Below, piece after piece: positions 16,161-24,404 of a stretch of DNA of 64,000 bases. A program made the position numbers and the translations under genes. The stretch spans positions 682,001 through 746,000 of the forward strand of contig CAUVWZ020000001.1 in NCBI GenBank assembly GCA_963555835.3, written 5' to 3'. Below the pieces are notes generated by a model. That model did no database searches and was not told where the DNA came from. It worked only from the letters and a program-made list of their open reading frames with translations. The stretch comes from JAPUME01 sp027294185. GTDB taxonomy: Bacteria > Acidobacteriota > Terriglobia > UBA7540 > JAPUME01. How positions within the stretch are numbered: the first letter of the stretch is position 1; each line of letters begins with the position of its first letter.

Positions 16161-17051
16161 ATGCGGCACTTTAGCGGAGTTACCCTTGACGGGAGAGAGA
16201 GTAGCTTTCACCCCTCAAGACCCGGGAGTGCCGGTTCTTTTATGGCTTTGAGGAAGCTTGTTCGCCACACGATGGCCGCATTGATTGGCACAGGGCTGAC
16301 CCTGCTCTGGTGCCTGCCGGTGTCTGCGCAGACCTCAGGTCCTACCGAGAAGGCGGCTCCCGGCAGCGGCAACGCACCCGTTAGTGCCAACACGCCGGTT
16401 GGCGCCAAGGCGCCCATTAGTGCCAACGCGCCCGTTGGCGCCAAGGCAATAGTTGGCTGCGTGACCACCCGCCAGATCAATCAGCCGCTCAGGGTAATTC
16501 TGGAAGATCTGGCGAGGCAGTGCGACCTTTCGAGTACCCTTCCTCGGCCACTGGGCTCGACGCGAATGACGCTCGAGGCCGACCGCCTGACGCTCGAGGA
16601 AGCCCTTACCAGCCTTTTCGATTCGAGTGCCATCGACTACGCGCTCCGCTGCGGCACGGCCGACAGCCATTGCAGCCTCCGGGTGTTCGACTTCAGCCGA
16701 TCGGGCTCGAACCAGGGAACGCAGGTCATTCGGGCCACCCCCGCCGCCGGAGTGTCCGCACCTCAGCCTCAGCCGGCTAGGGCCGCAAGGTCAGCCGACC
16801 AGATCGATCTCACAAACCTGCAAGCGGAGGACATCCAGCGGCTTCGGGCAAGCCTCGGTCCCCAGGAACTGCAGTTGCTGCGCCTCTTCGGATTCGACCC
16901 CAACAATATGAGCAACCAGCAGATTCTCCAGTTGGTGAAGAGCCTGACCCAGAACCAGTTCCAAACGATCGAGCAGATGGGCCTCGACCCCAAAGCCCTG
17001 CGCGTCAGGGACCTCCGCAGGCTGCTTTTTTCCGTACCCACTCCCCAATAG
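16161..17051 (+). CDS. exported STN-like domain protein, secretin accessory candidate
   Basis: This 296-residue protein has a hydrophobic signal segment ending VSA-Q (about residues 28-56 from the first ATG), four copies of an 18-base unit encoding the hexapeptide pattern [NK]-x-P-[VI]-[SG]-A (16371-16442), then a domain INQPLRVILEDLARQC...MTLEADRLTLEEALTSLF that resembles the secretin/TonB short N-terminal (STN) fold. The last 80 residues form amphipathic helices rich in Q and L. ATG 16161 has AGGAGG only 3 bases away but sits next to a TATAAT; ATG 16242 gives a neater signal peptide, so the start is uncertain. It heads the plus-strand pilus-like operon and is divergent from the secretin, suggesting a periplasmic partner of that channel. 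Confidence 0.65.
   Translation: MRHFSGVTLDGRESSFHPSRPGSAGSFMALRKLVRHTMAALIGTGLTLLWCLPVSAQTSGPTEKAAPGSGNAPVSANTPVGAKAPISANAPVGAKAIVGCVTTRQINQPLRVILEDLARQCDLSSTLPRPLGSTRMTLEADRLTLEEALTSLFDSSAIDYALRCGTADSHCSLRVFDFSRSGSNQGTQVIRATPAAGVSAPQPQPARAARSADQIDLTNLQAEDIQRLRASLGPQELQLLRLFGFDPNNMSNQQILQLVKSLTQNQFQTIEQMGLDPKALRVRDLRRLLFSVPTPQ
16371..16442 (+). repeat. four 18-bp tandem units inside the STN-like gene
   Basis: Units start at 16371, 16389, 16407 and 16425; each encodes a six-residue Ala/Pro-rich segment. The first and third, and the second and fourth, are closest to each other, indicating duplication of a two-unit block. Confidence 0.75.
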
Positions 17052-17169
17052 GCCGAAATACGAGCCATGAGGCGCACCAAGTCCCCCGCAAAGGCTCCGA
17101 TTGCGCCGACCCCCCTCCGTCGGAGATAATAGGGAGATTCGTTGCCCCCGAAGAGATAGGGAAGACGAC

Positions 17170-17652
17170 GTGCCATTTGATGGTATAGAACCCGGTGAGG
17201 GTGAAAAGCGGCGAGGATTCACGCTGGTCGAACTGATGGCTGCGGTGGCCATCCTGCTGCTGCTGACCAGCCTTGCCCTGCCGGTCGCGCGCATGCAGGT
17301 ACAGCGGCAGAAGGAGACCGATTTGCGGCGAAGCCTGCGCACCATGCGGGAAGCCATCGACCGCTACAAGGATGCAGCCGACCAGGGGTTGATCGAAGTC
17401 GAGGCAGACAGCTTCGGCTACCCGCCGGATTTGAAAACGCTGGTCGAAGGCATGGAGATGAAGGGCAAAGGAGTGAAGCTCAGGCTCCTGCGGAAGATTC
17501 CCGTCGATCCCATGACCGGGGAAGACCGCTGGGGGATGCGCTCCATGCAGGACGACCCGGACTCTCTAAGCTGGGGCGGAGGAAACGTGTTCGACGTGTA
17601 CTCGCGGAGCCGCAATGAGGCGCTGGATGGAACTCGCTATTCAGAATGGTAG
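17170..17652 (+). CDS. type II secretion/type IV pilus pseudopilin, GspG-like (first)
   Basis: The prepilin peptidase site RRGFTLVELM, with glycine before the cleavage point and glutamate at +5, is followed by a hydrophobic helix LLLLTSLALPVA. The soluble part contains the GspG-like segment KIPVDPMTGEDRWG and ends GTRYSEW. GTG 17170 gives a short 19-residue leader; the frame also extends to a TTG at 17101. Pseudopilins assemble into a short filament below the secretin after processing by a PilD-type peptidase, whose gene is not in the window. The second pseudopilin gene begins 10 bases after the stop. Confidence 0.85.
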   Translation: MPFDGIEPGEGEKRRGFTLVELMAAVAILLLLTSLALPVARMQVQRQKETDLRRSLRTMREAIDRYKDAADQGLIEVEADSFGYPPDLKTLVEGMEMKGKGVKLRLLRKIPVDPMTGEDRWGMRSMQDDPDSLSWGGGNVFDVYSRSRNEALDGTRYSEW

Positions 17653-17662
17653 AGACACACCC

Positions 17663-18064
17663 ATGATGTCGCCAGGCAGAGGGCGAGGCTTCACCCTGCT
17701 GGAGCTGATGATCACCATGACCATCATCCTGGTTCTGGCGACCCTGGCGCTCCCCTCCTATCGGACCTCCATCCTGCGCGCGCGGGAGGCGGTGCTGCGG
17801 GACAACCTCTTCACCCTGCGCTCGCTCATCGACCAGTTCACGCTCGACAAGAAGATGGCTCCTCAATCTCTGGAGGACCTGGTGGAGGAAGGCTACCTGC
17901 GCAAGATTCCCGAAGACCCTTTCACCGGGTCGAACCTGACCTGGGTGGAGGATTTCGGAGAAGATATTTTTCTAAGCGCGGACCAGGAATTGGGTGGCAT
18001 CGTGGACGTGCACAGCGGTTCGGAGGAAACCTCGATCGAGGGGTCACTTTACAGTAGCTGGTAG
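17663..18064 (+). CDS. type II secretion pseudopilin, GspG-like (second)
   Basis: The leader MMSPGRGRG is followed by FTLLELMITMTIILVLATLALP, a canonical class III prepilin signal with E at +5. The 133-residue product has the GspG body pattern LRSLIDQFTLDK, YLRKIPEDPFTG, and ends with DVHSG and YSSW, the usual end of major pseudopilins in this phylum. It probably arose as a tandem duplicate of the preceding gene. Two ATGs (17663, 17666) are adjacent. The GspF-like gene follows after 16 bases. Confidence 0.88.
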   Translation: MMSPGRGRGFTLLELMITMTIILVLATLALPSYRTSILRAREAVLRDNLFTLRSLIDQFTLDKKMAPQSLEDLVEEGYLRKIPEDPFTGSNLTWVEDFGEDIFLSADQELGGIVDVHSGSEETSIEGSLYSSW

Positions 18065-18080
18065 GCGGTGAGATCAAGAC

Positions 18081-19292
18081 GTGCCGGAGTACTTGTACAA
18101 AATAGCGACCGAAGGCGGGCGAGTTCTGCAGGATGCCGGGGTGGCCACCTCCGAGAAGGAGATGCGCGAACGGCTCCTGGCCCAGGGCTATTACGTCTAC
18201 ACGGTTCGGGAGAAGACCCTCCTTCGACTTCCCTTCTTCGAAAAACTCCTCAAGCCGGGCAGGATCAACCCGGACGATTTCGTGATATTCAATCAGCAGT
18301 TCCTGACCCTGAACAAATCCGGGCTGCCTCTCTACAGGTCCCTGGAACTGCTCAGCCATCAAACTCAAAACCCGGCCTTGCGGGATTTGATCGCCGACGT
18401 CCGCCAGAGGGTGCAGGGCGGGGCCCTGGTTTCCGAGGCGTTCGAAGCTGCCGGTATGGTCCCGCCGATGTTTATTGCCTCTCTCCGGGCGGGGGAGCGC
18501 AGCGGCAATCTGGATGAGACGCTGGCACAATACCTCAGCTATCAGAAAATCTCCCGCACGTTGCGCAAGAAGATCGCCTCTGCGTTCGTCTATCCCAGCG
18601 TGCTGCTGGTTTTTCTGATCGGCCTGATCAGCTTTGTGACGGCCTTCATCATCCCCCGGTTCGCCGAGCTTTACGCGGAACTTGACGTGCCACTTCCCCT
18701 CATCACCCAGATCGTGATTCAGGTATCCCTGGGCCTGAAGAACGCCGCCCTATGGATCCTCATCGGAATGGGAGCGGGGCTGGCTTTTCTCCGCTGGTGG
18801 CGGCACACACGGGGAGGGAGTCTTTTTCTCGACCGGCTGAAATATCGCCTGCCCGGGATCGGGCCGGTGCTTCACAAATTTTCCGTCGCGCAATTCGCAA
18901 GGACGCTGGCCACGCTGCTCTCAGGCGGCATCCCCGTTCTGGCTACCCTCGAAACGTCTCGCCGTTCAGCGGAAAGCCCTCTGCTGGAGGCGGCGGTTAC
19001 CACCGCGCAATCCGAGGTGCGCAACGGGCGCTCAATGGCAGATGCCTTCCGTGCGAGCAAATTCTTCCCGGATGTGGTCACCAACCTCGTGGAAGTGGGG
19101 GAAACCACCGGTTCGCTGGTCCCCATGCTCCATAGCGCCGCGGAGTTTTTCGAGGAAGACGCGAACGTACGTCTCGCGAGATTCATCGCTCTGATCGACC
19201 CGGTGCTGATCACAATGCTGGCAACGGTGGTTACTCTGGTACTCCTGGCTTTCTACCTGCCCATGCTATCTCTGGTAGGGCAGGTGGGTTAG
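18081..19292 (+). CDS. type II secretion/type IV pilus inner-membrane platform protein (GspF/PilC)
   Basis: The 403-residue product has two T2SSF domains (about 70-190 and 275-395), three membrane segments (about 172-195, 222-240, 375-396) and the paired motifs NKSGLPLYRSLE/GERSGNLDETL and LSGGIPVLATLE/GETTGSLVPML. This is the platform that connects the assembly ATPase to the pseudopilins. The start is GTG at 18081. It lies between the second pseudopilin and the GspE-like ATPase with short gaps, the usual order. Confidence 0.92.
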   Translation: MPEYLYKIATEGGRVLQDAGVATSEKEMRERLLAQGYYVYTVREKTLLRLPFFEKLLKPGRINPDDFVIFNQQFLTLNKSGLPLYRSLELLSHQTQNPALRDLIADVRQRVQGGALVSEAFEAAGMVPPMFIASLRAGERSGNLDETLAQYLSYQKISRTLRKKIASAFVYPSVLLVFLIGLISFVTAFIIPRFAELYAELDVPLPLITQIVIQVSLGLKNAALWILIGMGAGLAFLRWWRHTRGGSLFLDRLKYRLPGIGPVLHKFSVAQFARTLATLLSGGIPVLATLETSRRSAESPLLEAAVTTAQSEVRNGRSMADAFRASKFFPDVVTNLVEVGETTGSLVPMLHSAAEFFEEDANVRLARFIALIDPVLITMLATVVTLVLLAFYLPMLSLVGQVG

Positions 19293-19301
19293 AGGATTCG
19301 G

Positions 19302-20906
19302 ATGCCGAATAATACATTGTCCACTCAAAACGGCGCGGCAGAGGCCCAGGCGCTGGCCCGCCAGTACCACTGCGAATATGTGGAATTGGAAAACTTCCGC
19401 ATCGACCCGGAACTGTTCCGCTCCGTGCCGCTGGAGCTGATGTTTCGCCACCAGTTCATTCCTCTCGAAGCTCGGGACCGGCGGATGATCATCGCCACGG
19501 CGGACCCGGAAGCGCTGGCGCGTGTGGACGAGCTCGAATGGCGGCTGGACCGGCAGTTGGAGGTGAGGATCGCCGCCCAGGATCAAATCATGGCCATCCT
19601 GCACAAAAGCTCCCCCTCTCAGAGAGTCCTCGAGGAGGTCACCGAAGAGTTTCGATTGGACCTCATCCGCGAGGAGGAGGACGGCGAAGGCTCAGAATCC
19701 GAGGCGGTAATCGAAGAGCAGGAAGCGAATCCCCTGGTTCGTCTGGTGGACAGTTTCATTTTCGCGGCTCTGGAGCGCCGCGCCAGCGACATTCACATCG
19801 AAAGCCAGGAAGCGGCTGTAACGGTGAAATACCGTATCGACGGCGTGCTCCAATCCGCGATGCAGCCGATTGACAGGGCGTTTCATTCCAGCATCATCTC
19901 CCGTATCAAGGTCATGTCCGAGCTCGATATCGCCGAACGGCGCGTGCCCCAGGACGGCCGCTTCCGTGTGCGCTACCGAGGCCGGCCGATCGACTTCCGC
20001 GTCTCGATCATGCCGTCGACAAACGGCGAGGATGCCGTGCTGCGCATCCTGGACAAGAAAAACCTGAGCGAGAAATTTCGCCAACTCCAGCTCGACGTTC
20101 TCGGATTATCGGAGCGCGACATGAAGCGCCTCCGCCGCTTTATCAGCGAGCCCTACGGCATGGTGCTCGTTACCGGCCCTACCGGCAGCGGTAAGACGAC
20201 AACGCTCTACGCCGCCATCTCCGAGATCAAAACCGAAGAGGATAAGATCATCACCATCGAGGACCCGGTCGAATACCAGATACCCGGCATCACCCAGATT
20301 CCCGTCAATGAGAAGAAGGGGCTTACCTTCGCCCGGGGGCTGCGTTCGATTCTGCGACACGACCCCGACAAGATCATGGTCGGGGAAATCCGAGACTCGG
20401 AAACCGCTCAGGTCGCCATCCAGTCGGCGTTAACCGGGCACCTGGTCTTCACTACCGTGCATGCCAACAACGTGGTCGACGTGCTGGGCCGATTCCTGCA
20501 TCTGGGCGTCGAACCCTACAACTTCGTCTCGGCGCTCAACTGCATCCTGGCGCAACGGCTGGTGCGGATCATCTGCGAAGCTTGTCGAAAGCCGGTAAAA
20601 CTCACGCCGGCCATGATGGAGGAATCCTACCTCGACCCGGCGGAGTGGAAGAACGTCCCCGTCTTTCAGGGAACCGGGTGCCTGGAATGTAACGGGACCG
20701 GGTATCGCGGGCGCACGGCCATCAGCGAACTGCTGGACCTCTCGGACAATATCCGCAATCTGATCCTGGCCCGGCGGCCCGCCTCTGAGATTCGCCGTGT
20801 CGCGCGTGAAGAGGGCATGGTAACGTTACGGGAAGACGCCCTGGAAAAGGCCCGCCGGGGAGTTACAACGTTGAAAGAAGTCAACAAGGTCACTTTTGTA
20901 GAATAG
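19302..20906 (+). CDS. type II secretion/type IV pilus assembly ATPase (GspE/PilB)
   Basis: The 534-residue protein has an N-terminal MshEN-type domain (about 10-110), in some relatives a c-di-GMP sensor, and a C-terminal hexameric ATPase with Walker A GPTGSGKTTT (lysine 298), the Asp box, Walker B-like IMVGEIRD and the His box TGHLVFTTVHANN. A tetracysteine zinc element (CEAC...CLECNGTGYRG) marks it as an extension ATPase, not a PilT retraction ATPase. It is co-transcribed with gspF upstream. No PilT-like gene is in the window, so the machine may be a secretion system, not a retracting pilus. Confidence 0.93.
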   Translation: MPNNTLSTQNGAAEAQALARQYHCEYVELENFRIDPELFRSVPLELMFRHQFIPLEARDRRMIIATADPEALARVDELEWRLDRQLEVRIAAQDQIMAILHKSSPSQRVLEEVTEEFRLDLIREEEDGEGSESEAVIEEQEANPLVRLVDSFIFAALERRASDIHIESQEAAVTVKYRIDGVLQSAMQPIDRAFHSSIISRIKVMSELDIAERRVPQDGRFRVRYRGRPIDFRVSIMPSTNGEDAVLRILDKKNLSEKFRQLQLDVLGLSERDMKRLRRFISEPYGMVLVTGPTGSGKTTTLYAAISEIKTEEDKIITIEDPVEYQIPGITQIPVNEKKGLTFARGLRSILRHDPDKIMVGEIRDSETAQVAIQSALTGHLVFTTVHANNVVDVLGRFLHLGVEPYNFVSALNCILAQRLVRIICEACRKPVKLTPAMMEESYLDPAEWKNVPVFQGTGCLECNGTGYRGRTAISELLDLSDNIRNLILARRPASEIRRVAREEGMVTLREDALEKARRGVTTLKEVNKVTFVE

Positions 20907-20933
20907 ACCCGGGGATTCGGATATCGACCCCTG

Positions 20934-21932
20934 ATGAGAAAGCCGGCCATGTTTCAGAAAATGGTGGACATTGCGGAGCGCGGTTGGGACCGTTGGAGGT
21001 GGGGGCAGACCTCCGGGCCCAGGAGTGTGCCGCGCACCATCGTCGAGATATCCTCGAAGTTCCTGAGTGTGGCTCGCTCGAAGAACCGGCCCGCGCGCGT
21101 GGTGGAATTCACGGCTCGCGATCTTCCGAAAGGTCTGGTAGAGCCCTCGCCGCTTCGTGCCAATTTCACCGACCCTGAGGCGCTATCCCAAATCCTCCGC
21201 TCCGCCATCGAGGAATTGGGCGAGGAGCCCGGCGAGAGCGCGCTTCTGGTTCCCGACCTGACCGTGCGAATCGGCACGCTCAGTGCGGAATCGCTTCCCG
21301 GAAAACGAAGCGAGCTGGAACCCTATCTCCTTTGGCGAATGCGCGAAACGCTGCCTTTTGGCGCCAAAGACGCCGTGCTTTCCCACCGGGTGCGGCGCGG
21401 CCCGGAGGGGCTGAAGGTGCTGGTCGCGGTCATACAGCGGCCGGTCTTGCGCGAGTATGAATCGCTTCTGGAAGGGTTGGAACTCGCCCCTTTCTGGGTG
21501 CTACCGGCCTCGCTGGCGCTCCTGCCGATCGTTCCCGAGGAGGACAGCTCTCCCACGATGCTCGTGCACCGGGACCCCACGTCGCTGACCTGTGCTGTGC
21601 CGGAAAACGATGCCCTCGGCTTCTACCGTTGCCGGCAACTGGGCGAGGAAGCCTCCGATGCGCCGACCAGAGCGGAAGACATCGCCGCCGAAGTTCTCCC
21701 CTTATTGAGCCACTGGGAATCGAAACAGGGAACCCAGATCCGGCGAATCGCCTTTTCGGCACGGGGCGGAGCGGCGGAAGAAGTCCTGCGTCGTCTGCGG
21801 GAAAAGCTTCGCCTGTCGGTATACCCGCTGGATTTCAGGAAACGCCTCTCCGAGGATTGTACGTCGCAAGCGAGAAGCCTCTTTACCCGGCTCGGTGGGC
21901 CGGTAGCGGGGCTTCTGGCAAATAGTGAATGA
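20934..21932 (+). CDS. pilM: PilM/GspL-like cytoplasmic assembly protein
   Basis: The 332-residue protein shows the actin-like fold pattern of PilM/GspL: an early beta-hairpin with TIVEISSKFLSVAR, the DLTVRIGTLSAE segment and LEPYLLWRMRETLPF near residue 125, which is the PilM-type IA subdomain helix. There is no membrane segment, unlike GspL. PilM links the ATPase side of the machine to the PilN tail. It is followed after 24 bases by the PilN-like gene, and the order M, N, O, P is intact. Assignment rests on pattern and gene order; sequence conservation in this family is low. Confidence 0.78.
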   Translation: MRKPAMFQKMVDIAERGWDRWRWGQTSGPRSVPRTIVEISSKFLSVARSKNRPARVVEFTARDLPKGLVEPSPLRANFTDPEALSQILRSAIEELGEEPGESALLVPDLTVRIGTLSAESLPGKRSELEPYLLWRMRETLPFGAKDAVLSHRVRRGPEGLKVLVAVIQRPVLREYESLLEGLELAPFWVLPASLALLPIVPEEDSSPTMLVHRDPTSLTCAVPENDALGFYRCRQLGEEASDAPTRAEDIAAEVLPLLSHWESKQGTQIRRIAFSARGGAAEEVLRRLREKLRLSVYPLDFRKRLSEDCTSQARSLFTRLGGPVAGLLANSE

Positions 21933-21956
21933 GATGGAGAAGAGTCTGAAGGTTCC

Positions 21957-22541
21957 ATGAAACTCAACCTCAACCTGGCAACCCGTCGAGGCGCACGGCG
22001 GCAGGATTCGCTGCCCACCGTATTCCTGGGTCTCGCGGCGGGAACCGTCGGGCTGATTTTGATGTTCGTCAGCCTGGGAATCGATTTCGCCGAGGTGCGC
22101 AAGGTTTCGCGTGCCATCGAACCCCTGCGCGCACAGTATGCCAAACTCACTCAAGAGACACAAGCCTTGCAGAACAGTTTCAATCAACCGGAATCGCAGG
22201 CCGTTCTTCAAAGAACCCGTTTCGCAAACGCTCTGATCGAGCACAAGGGATTTTCGGTGGTGAACCTTATCACGGCGCTGGAGGCGGTGATGCCCGCGCA
22301 GGTAAGGCTCTCCTCGCTTTCGCTCGAACGGCTGGGTCCGCAGGCGTCGGTCCGCTTGACGGCAACGGCGCGCACAGAAAAGGACCTGACGACGTTTCTC
22401 TCGCAGTTGGAAACTTCTCCGGAGTTCCGAGAGATCATCGTGGGGAGCGAAAGCGGCTCGCCGGAATCTCCCACGGAGAATCTGAATCTCAACCTGACAT
22501 TCTTTTATGCAGGCGCGAATCGAGACCCAAACGGGAAATAG
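21957..22541 (+). CDS. pilN: PilN-like inner-membrane assembly protein
   Basis: The 194-residue product begins MKLNLNLATR, a PilN-type N-terminal motif used to bind PilM, then one membrane helix (about 22-44) and a coiled/ferredoxin-like periplasmic region (about 90-190) with VNLITALEAVMPAQVRLSSL. It is a fimbrial assembly (PilN family) protein that forms an inner-membrane complex with PilO and PilP. The stop is 3 bases before the PilO-like start. Confidence 0.82.
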   Translation: MKLNLNLATRRGARRQDSLPTVFLGLAAGTVGLILMFVSLGIDFAEVRKVSRAIEPLRAQYAKLTQETQALQNSFNQPESQAVLQRTRFANALIEHKGFSVVNLITALEAVMPAQVRLSSLSLERLGPQASVRLTATARTEKDLTTFLSQLETSPEFREIIVGSESGSPESPTENLNLNLTFFYAGANRDPNGK

Positions 22542-22544
22542 ACC

Positions 22545-23090
22545 ATGCGGTGGCGCAGGACGCTTAGACAGAACGGAAGATGGTTTATCTTAGGGCTGCT
22601 GGTTTTCGACGCGGCGCTCTACCTGGGAGCAGTCGGCCCCGTGCGCGCGCGAGTTCAAGCCGTGCACCGGGAATTTAACAGTTTGCGCCATCAGATTTTG
22701 GAGCAGCGAGCTCGAGTCGAGCAGCTTAGGGCTGCCCTTGAGAAGCTCTCGGAAACTCAGGTGGAAACCGGCGAGTTTTACCGCCGCTACCTTTACCCGC
22801 GTCGTGGCGCCTATTCCCGCATGTCCAGGGCATTGCGGACCTTGGCGAGAGAGACCGGAGTGGAGCTGGACCAGATCACCTATAGTCTTGGCGAACCGGA
22901 AGGAAATTCGCTCCGCCACCTGAGCGTGCGCACCACAGTGGTAGGAGACTGGAACGCCGCGCTGAGGTTTCTCCGCCAACTGGAGCGCGCGGGAGATCTG
23001 ATTCTTGTGCACCGGGCGACCCTCGTGCCTTCGAATTACCCCGGCTTGCTCAGTATGCAGCTCAACCTGGGAGCCTATTTGAGGCCCTGA
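22545..23090 (+). CDS. pilO: PilO-like inner-membrane assembly protein
   Basis: A membrane helix (about residues 13-30) is followed by a heptad-rich coiled coil (about 40-75) and a small ferredoxin-like domain, the PilO layout, in 181 residues. Direct sequence motifs are few; the call depends on this topology and on the tight position between the PilN-like and PilP-like genes. Confidence 0.75.
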   Translation: MRWRRTLRQNGRWFILGLLVFDAALYLGAVGPVRARVQAVHREFNSLRHQILEQRARVEQLRAALEKLSETQVETGEFYRRYLYPRRGAYSRMSRALRTLARETGVELDQITYSLGEPEGNSLRHLSVRTTVVGDWNAALRFLRQLERAGDLILVHRATLVPSNYPGLLSMQLNLGAYLRP

Positions 23091-23098
23091 CGGGAATC

Positions 23099-23671
23099 AT
23101 GAAACTGTCCATCGGAAGACCGGGATTAACACTGGTGCTGGGGCTCGCCGTGACCGCGCTCTCAGGAGCGTTTTACCGACAAATGAGCCGCCCCATTGTC
23201 CCCACAAACATTCCCAACGGCGATTCGGCTTTCACGGTTCAGGAAGCCGGTCCCGGAGGCGCCCGCCGCCGTAATGACTTCGAGGCTCTCGCCCCGGCGC
23301 TTCTGCTTGACCAGTTGAAGGAATACGAGGCGCGCCCTCGGGTCTCCGTCTCGCGGGATTTATTCGAGTTCAGTGCACCGCGCGGGACCACCCCCGGCAA
23401 TTTCGAACCTCAGCCCGCTTCCCAACCCAGCCCGCCTGTGACCTCGAGACGCGCTCCGGTTGCACCACGGCTGGCGTTACGATACCTTGGATACTCTGAA
23501 TCCACTCGGGGCGAGACGGAAGCCATCCTCAAAGATGAGAAGCGGCTTTATGTGGTCCACGAAGGCGACCGCATCGGAAGGCATTTCGTGGTAACACGAA
23601 TCACTTCCTCGGTGGTTGAAATCCAGGATGAGCAGACCCAACTTCGACAACAGTTTCGATTCATTCCCTGA
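23099..23671 (+). CDS. pilP: PilP/GspC-like periplasmic protein
   Basis: One N-terminal signal anchor (about 8-24) precedes a proline-rich linker and a C-terminal beta domain with APRLALRYLGYSES, AILKDEKRLYVVHEGDRIG and FVVTRITSSVVEI. This is the HR-domain pattern of PilP/GspC, which joins the inner-membrane PilN/PilO complex to the secretin. The 190-residue length is typical. Its end overlaps the start of the next gene by 44 bases. Confidence 0.8.
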   Translation: MKLSIGRPGLTLVLGLAVTALSGAFYRQMSRPIVPTNIPNGDSAFTVQEAGPGGARRRNDFEALAPALLLDQLKEYEARPRVSVSRDLFEFSAPRGTTPGNFEPQPASQPSPPVTSRRAPVAPRLALRYLGYSESTRGETEAILKDEKRLYVVHEGDRIGRHFVVTRITSSVVEIQDEQTQLRQQFRFIP

Positions 23672-24404
23672 GCGGGACCGAGGAAGCAAGGGGAGCCGGA
23701 AGAGCGAGGGCGGCTACGTGCTGCTGGTCCTGCTGATGTTTTCCACTCTTTTGTTCATCTCCCTGGGTGCCGCGATTCCCAACACTCTGCAGATGGGCCA
23801 GCGTGAACTCGAAGAGGAACTTCTGTTTCGGGGGCACCAGTACATGCGGGCCATCGACCTCTACTTTCGCCAGTTCGGCCGCTATCCGGCCACGGTGGAG
23901 GAGTTGGTGAAGACCGACAATATGCGATTCCTGCGCCGCGCCTATAAGGACCCCATGACACGTGAGGGTGAGTGGCGCTTCATCCACGCCGACGCCTCGG
24001 GGACGGTGGTTGACTCCCTAACTTCACCGCCACCGGCCGCGCCGGCTTCTTCAGGCAGCGCGTTCGGCTCGTCTCTCTCCTCAGCGCCGGGCACGCGAAC
24101 TCGAAGCTCAGCTCGAACGCGGGGGAGCAGTTCCACGGGCAGCTCGGGGGGCTTTGGATCATCCTCCTTCGGAAGCCAACCGAGTCGGAGAGGAAATGCA
24201 TCCGAGGCCCAATTTATCGTCGGGGTCGCAAGCCGCAGCAAGCAGAAATCCATCCGAGTATGGAACGAGAAGACCCACTATAACGAATGGGAATTTTTCA
24301 ACCGGCAAGACGCATCCGGCGGTTCCGGGCAGTCACCCTCTCCCGCCCAACCCGAAGGCCGTCCGGGTCGCGCACCTTCCTCCTCTACTCCGGCCAATAG
24401 ATAA
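23628..24404 (+). CDS. atypical pseudopilin-like protein with Ser/Gly-rich tail
   Basis: After a 29-residue charged leader, EGGYVLLVLLMFSTLLFISLG resembles a prepilin helix following a glycine, but the glutamate normally at +5 is replaced by valine. The body has GspG-like elements (YLRQFGRYP-like, LRRAYKDPMTREGEWRF), then a long low-complexity S/G/T/R/P region (about 130-185), and a basic segment. Loss of the +5 glutamate is known from minor tip pseudopilins (GspK type), which suggests a tip role here, though GspK proteins are usually larger. Start ATG 23628 is preferred to 23616 by position only. The 3' end overlaps the convergent prenyltransferase gene by 20 bases. Confidence 0.7.
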   Translation: MSRPNFDNSFDSFPERDRGSKGSRKSEGGYVLLVLLMFSTLLFISLGAAIPNTLQMGQRELEEELLFRGHQYMRAIDLYFRQFGRYPATVEELVKTDNMRFLRRAYKDPMTREGEWRFIHADASGTVVDSLTSPPPAAPASSGSAFGSSLSSAPGTRTRSSARTRGSSSTGSSGGFGSSSFGSQPSRRGNASEAQFIVGVASRSKQKSIRVWNEKTHYNEWEFFNRQDASGGSGQSPSPAQPEGRPGRAPSSSTPANR

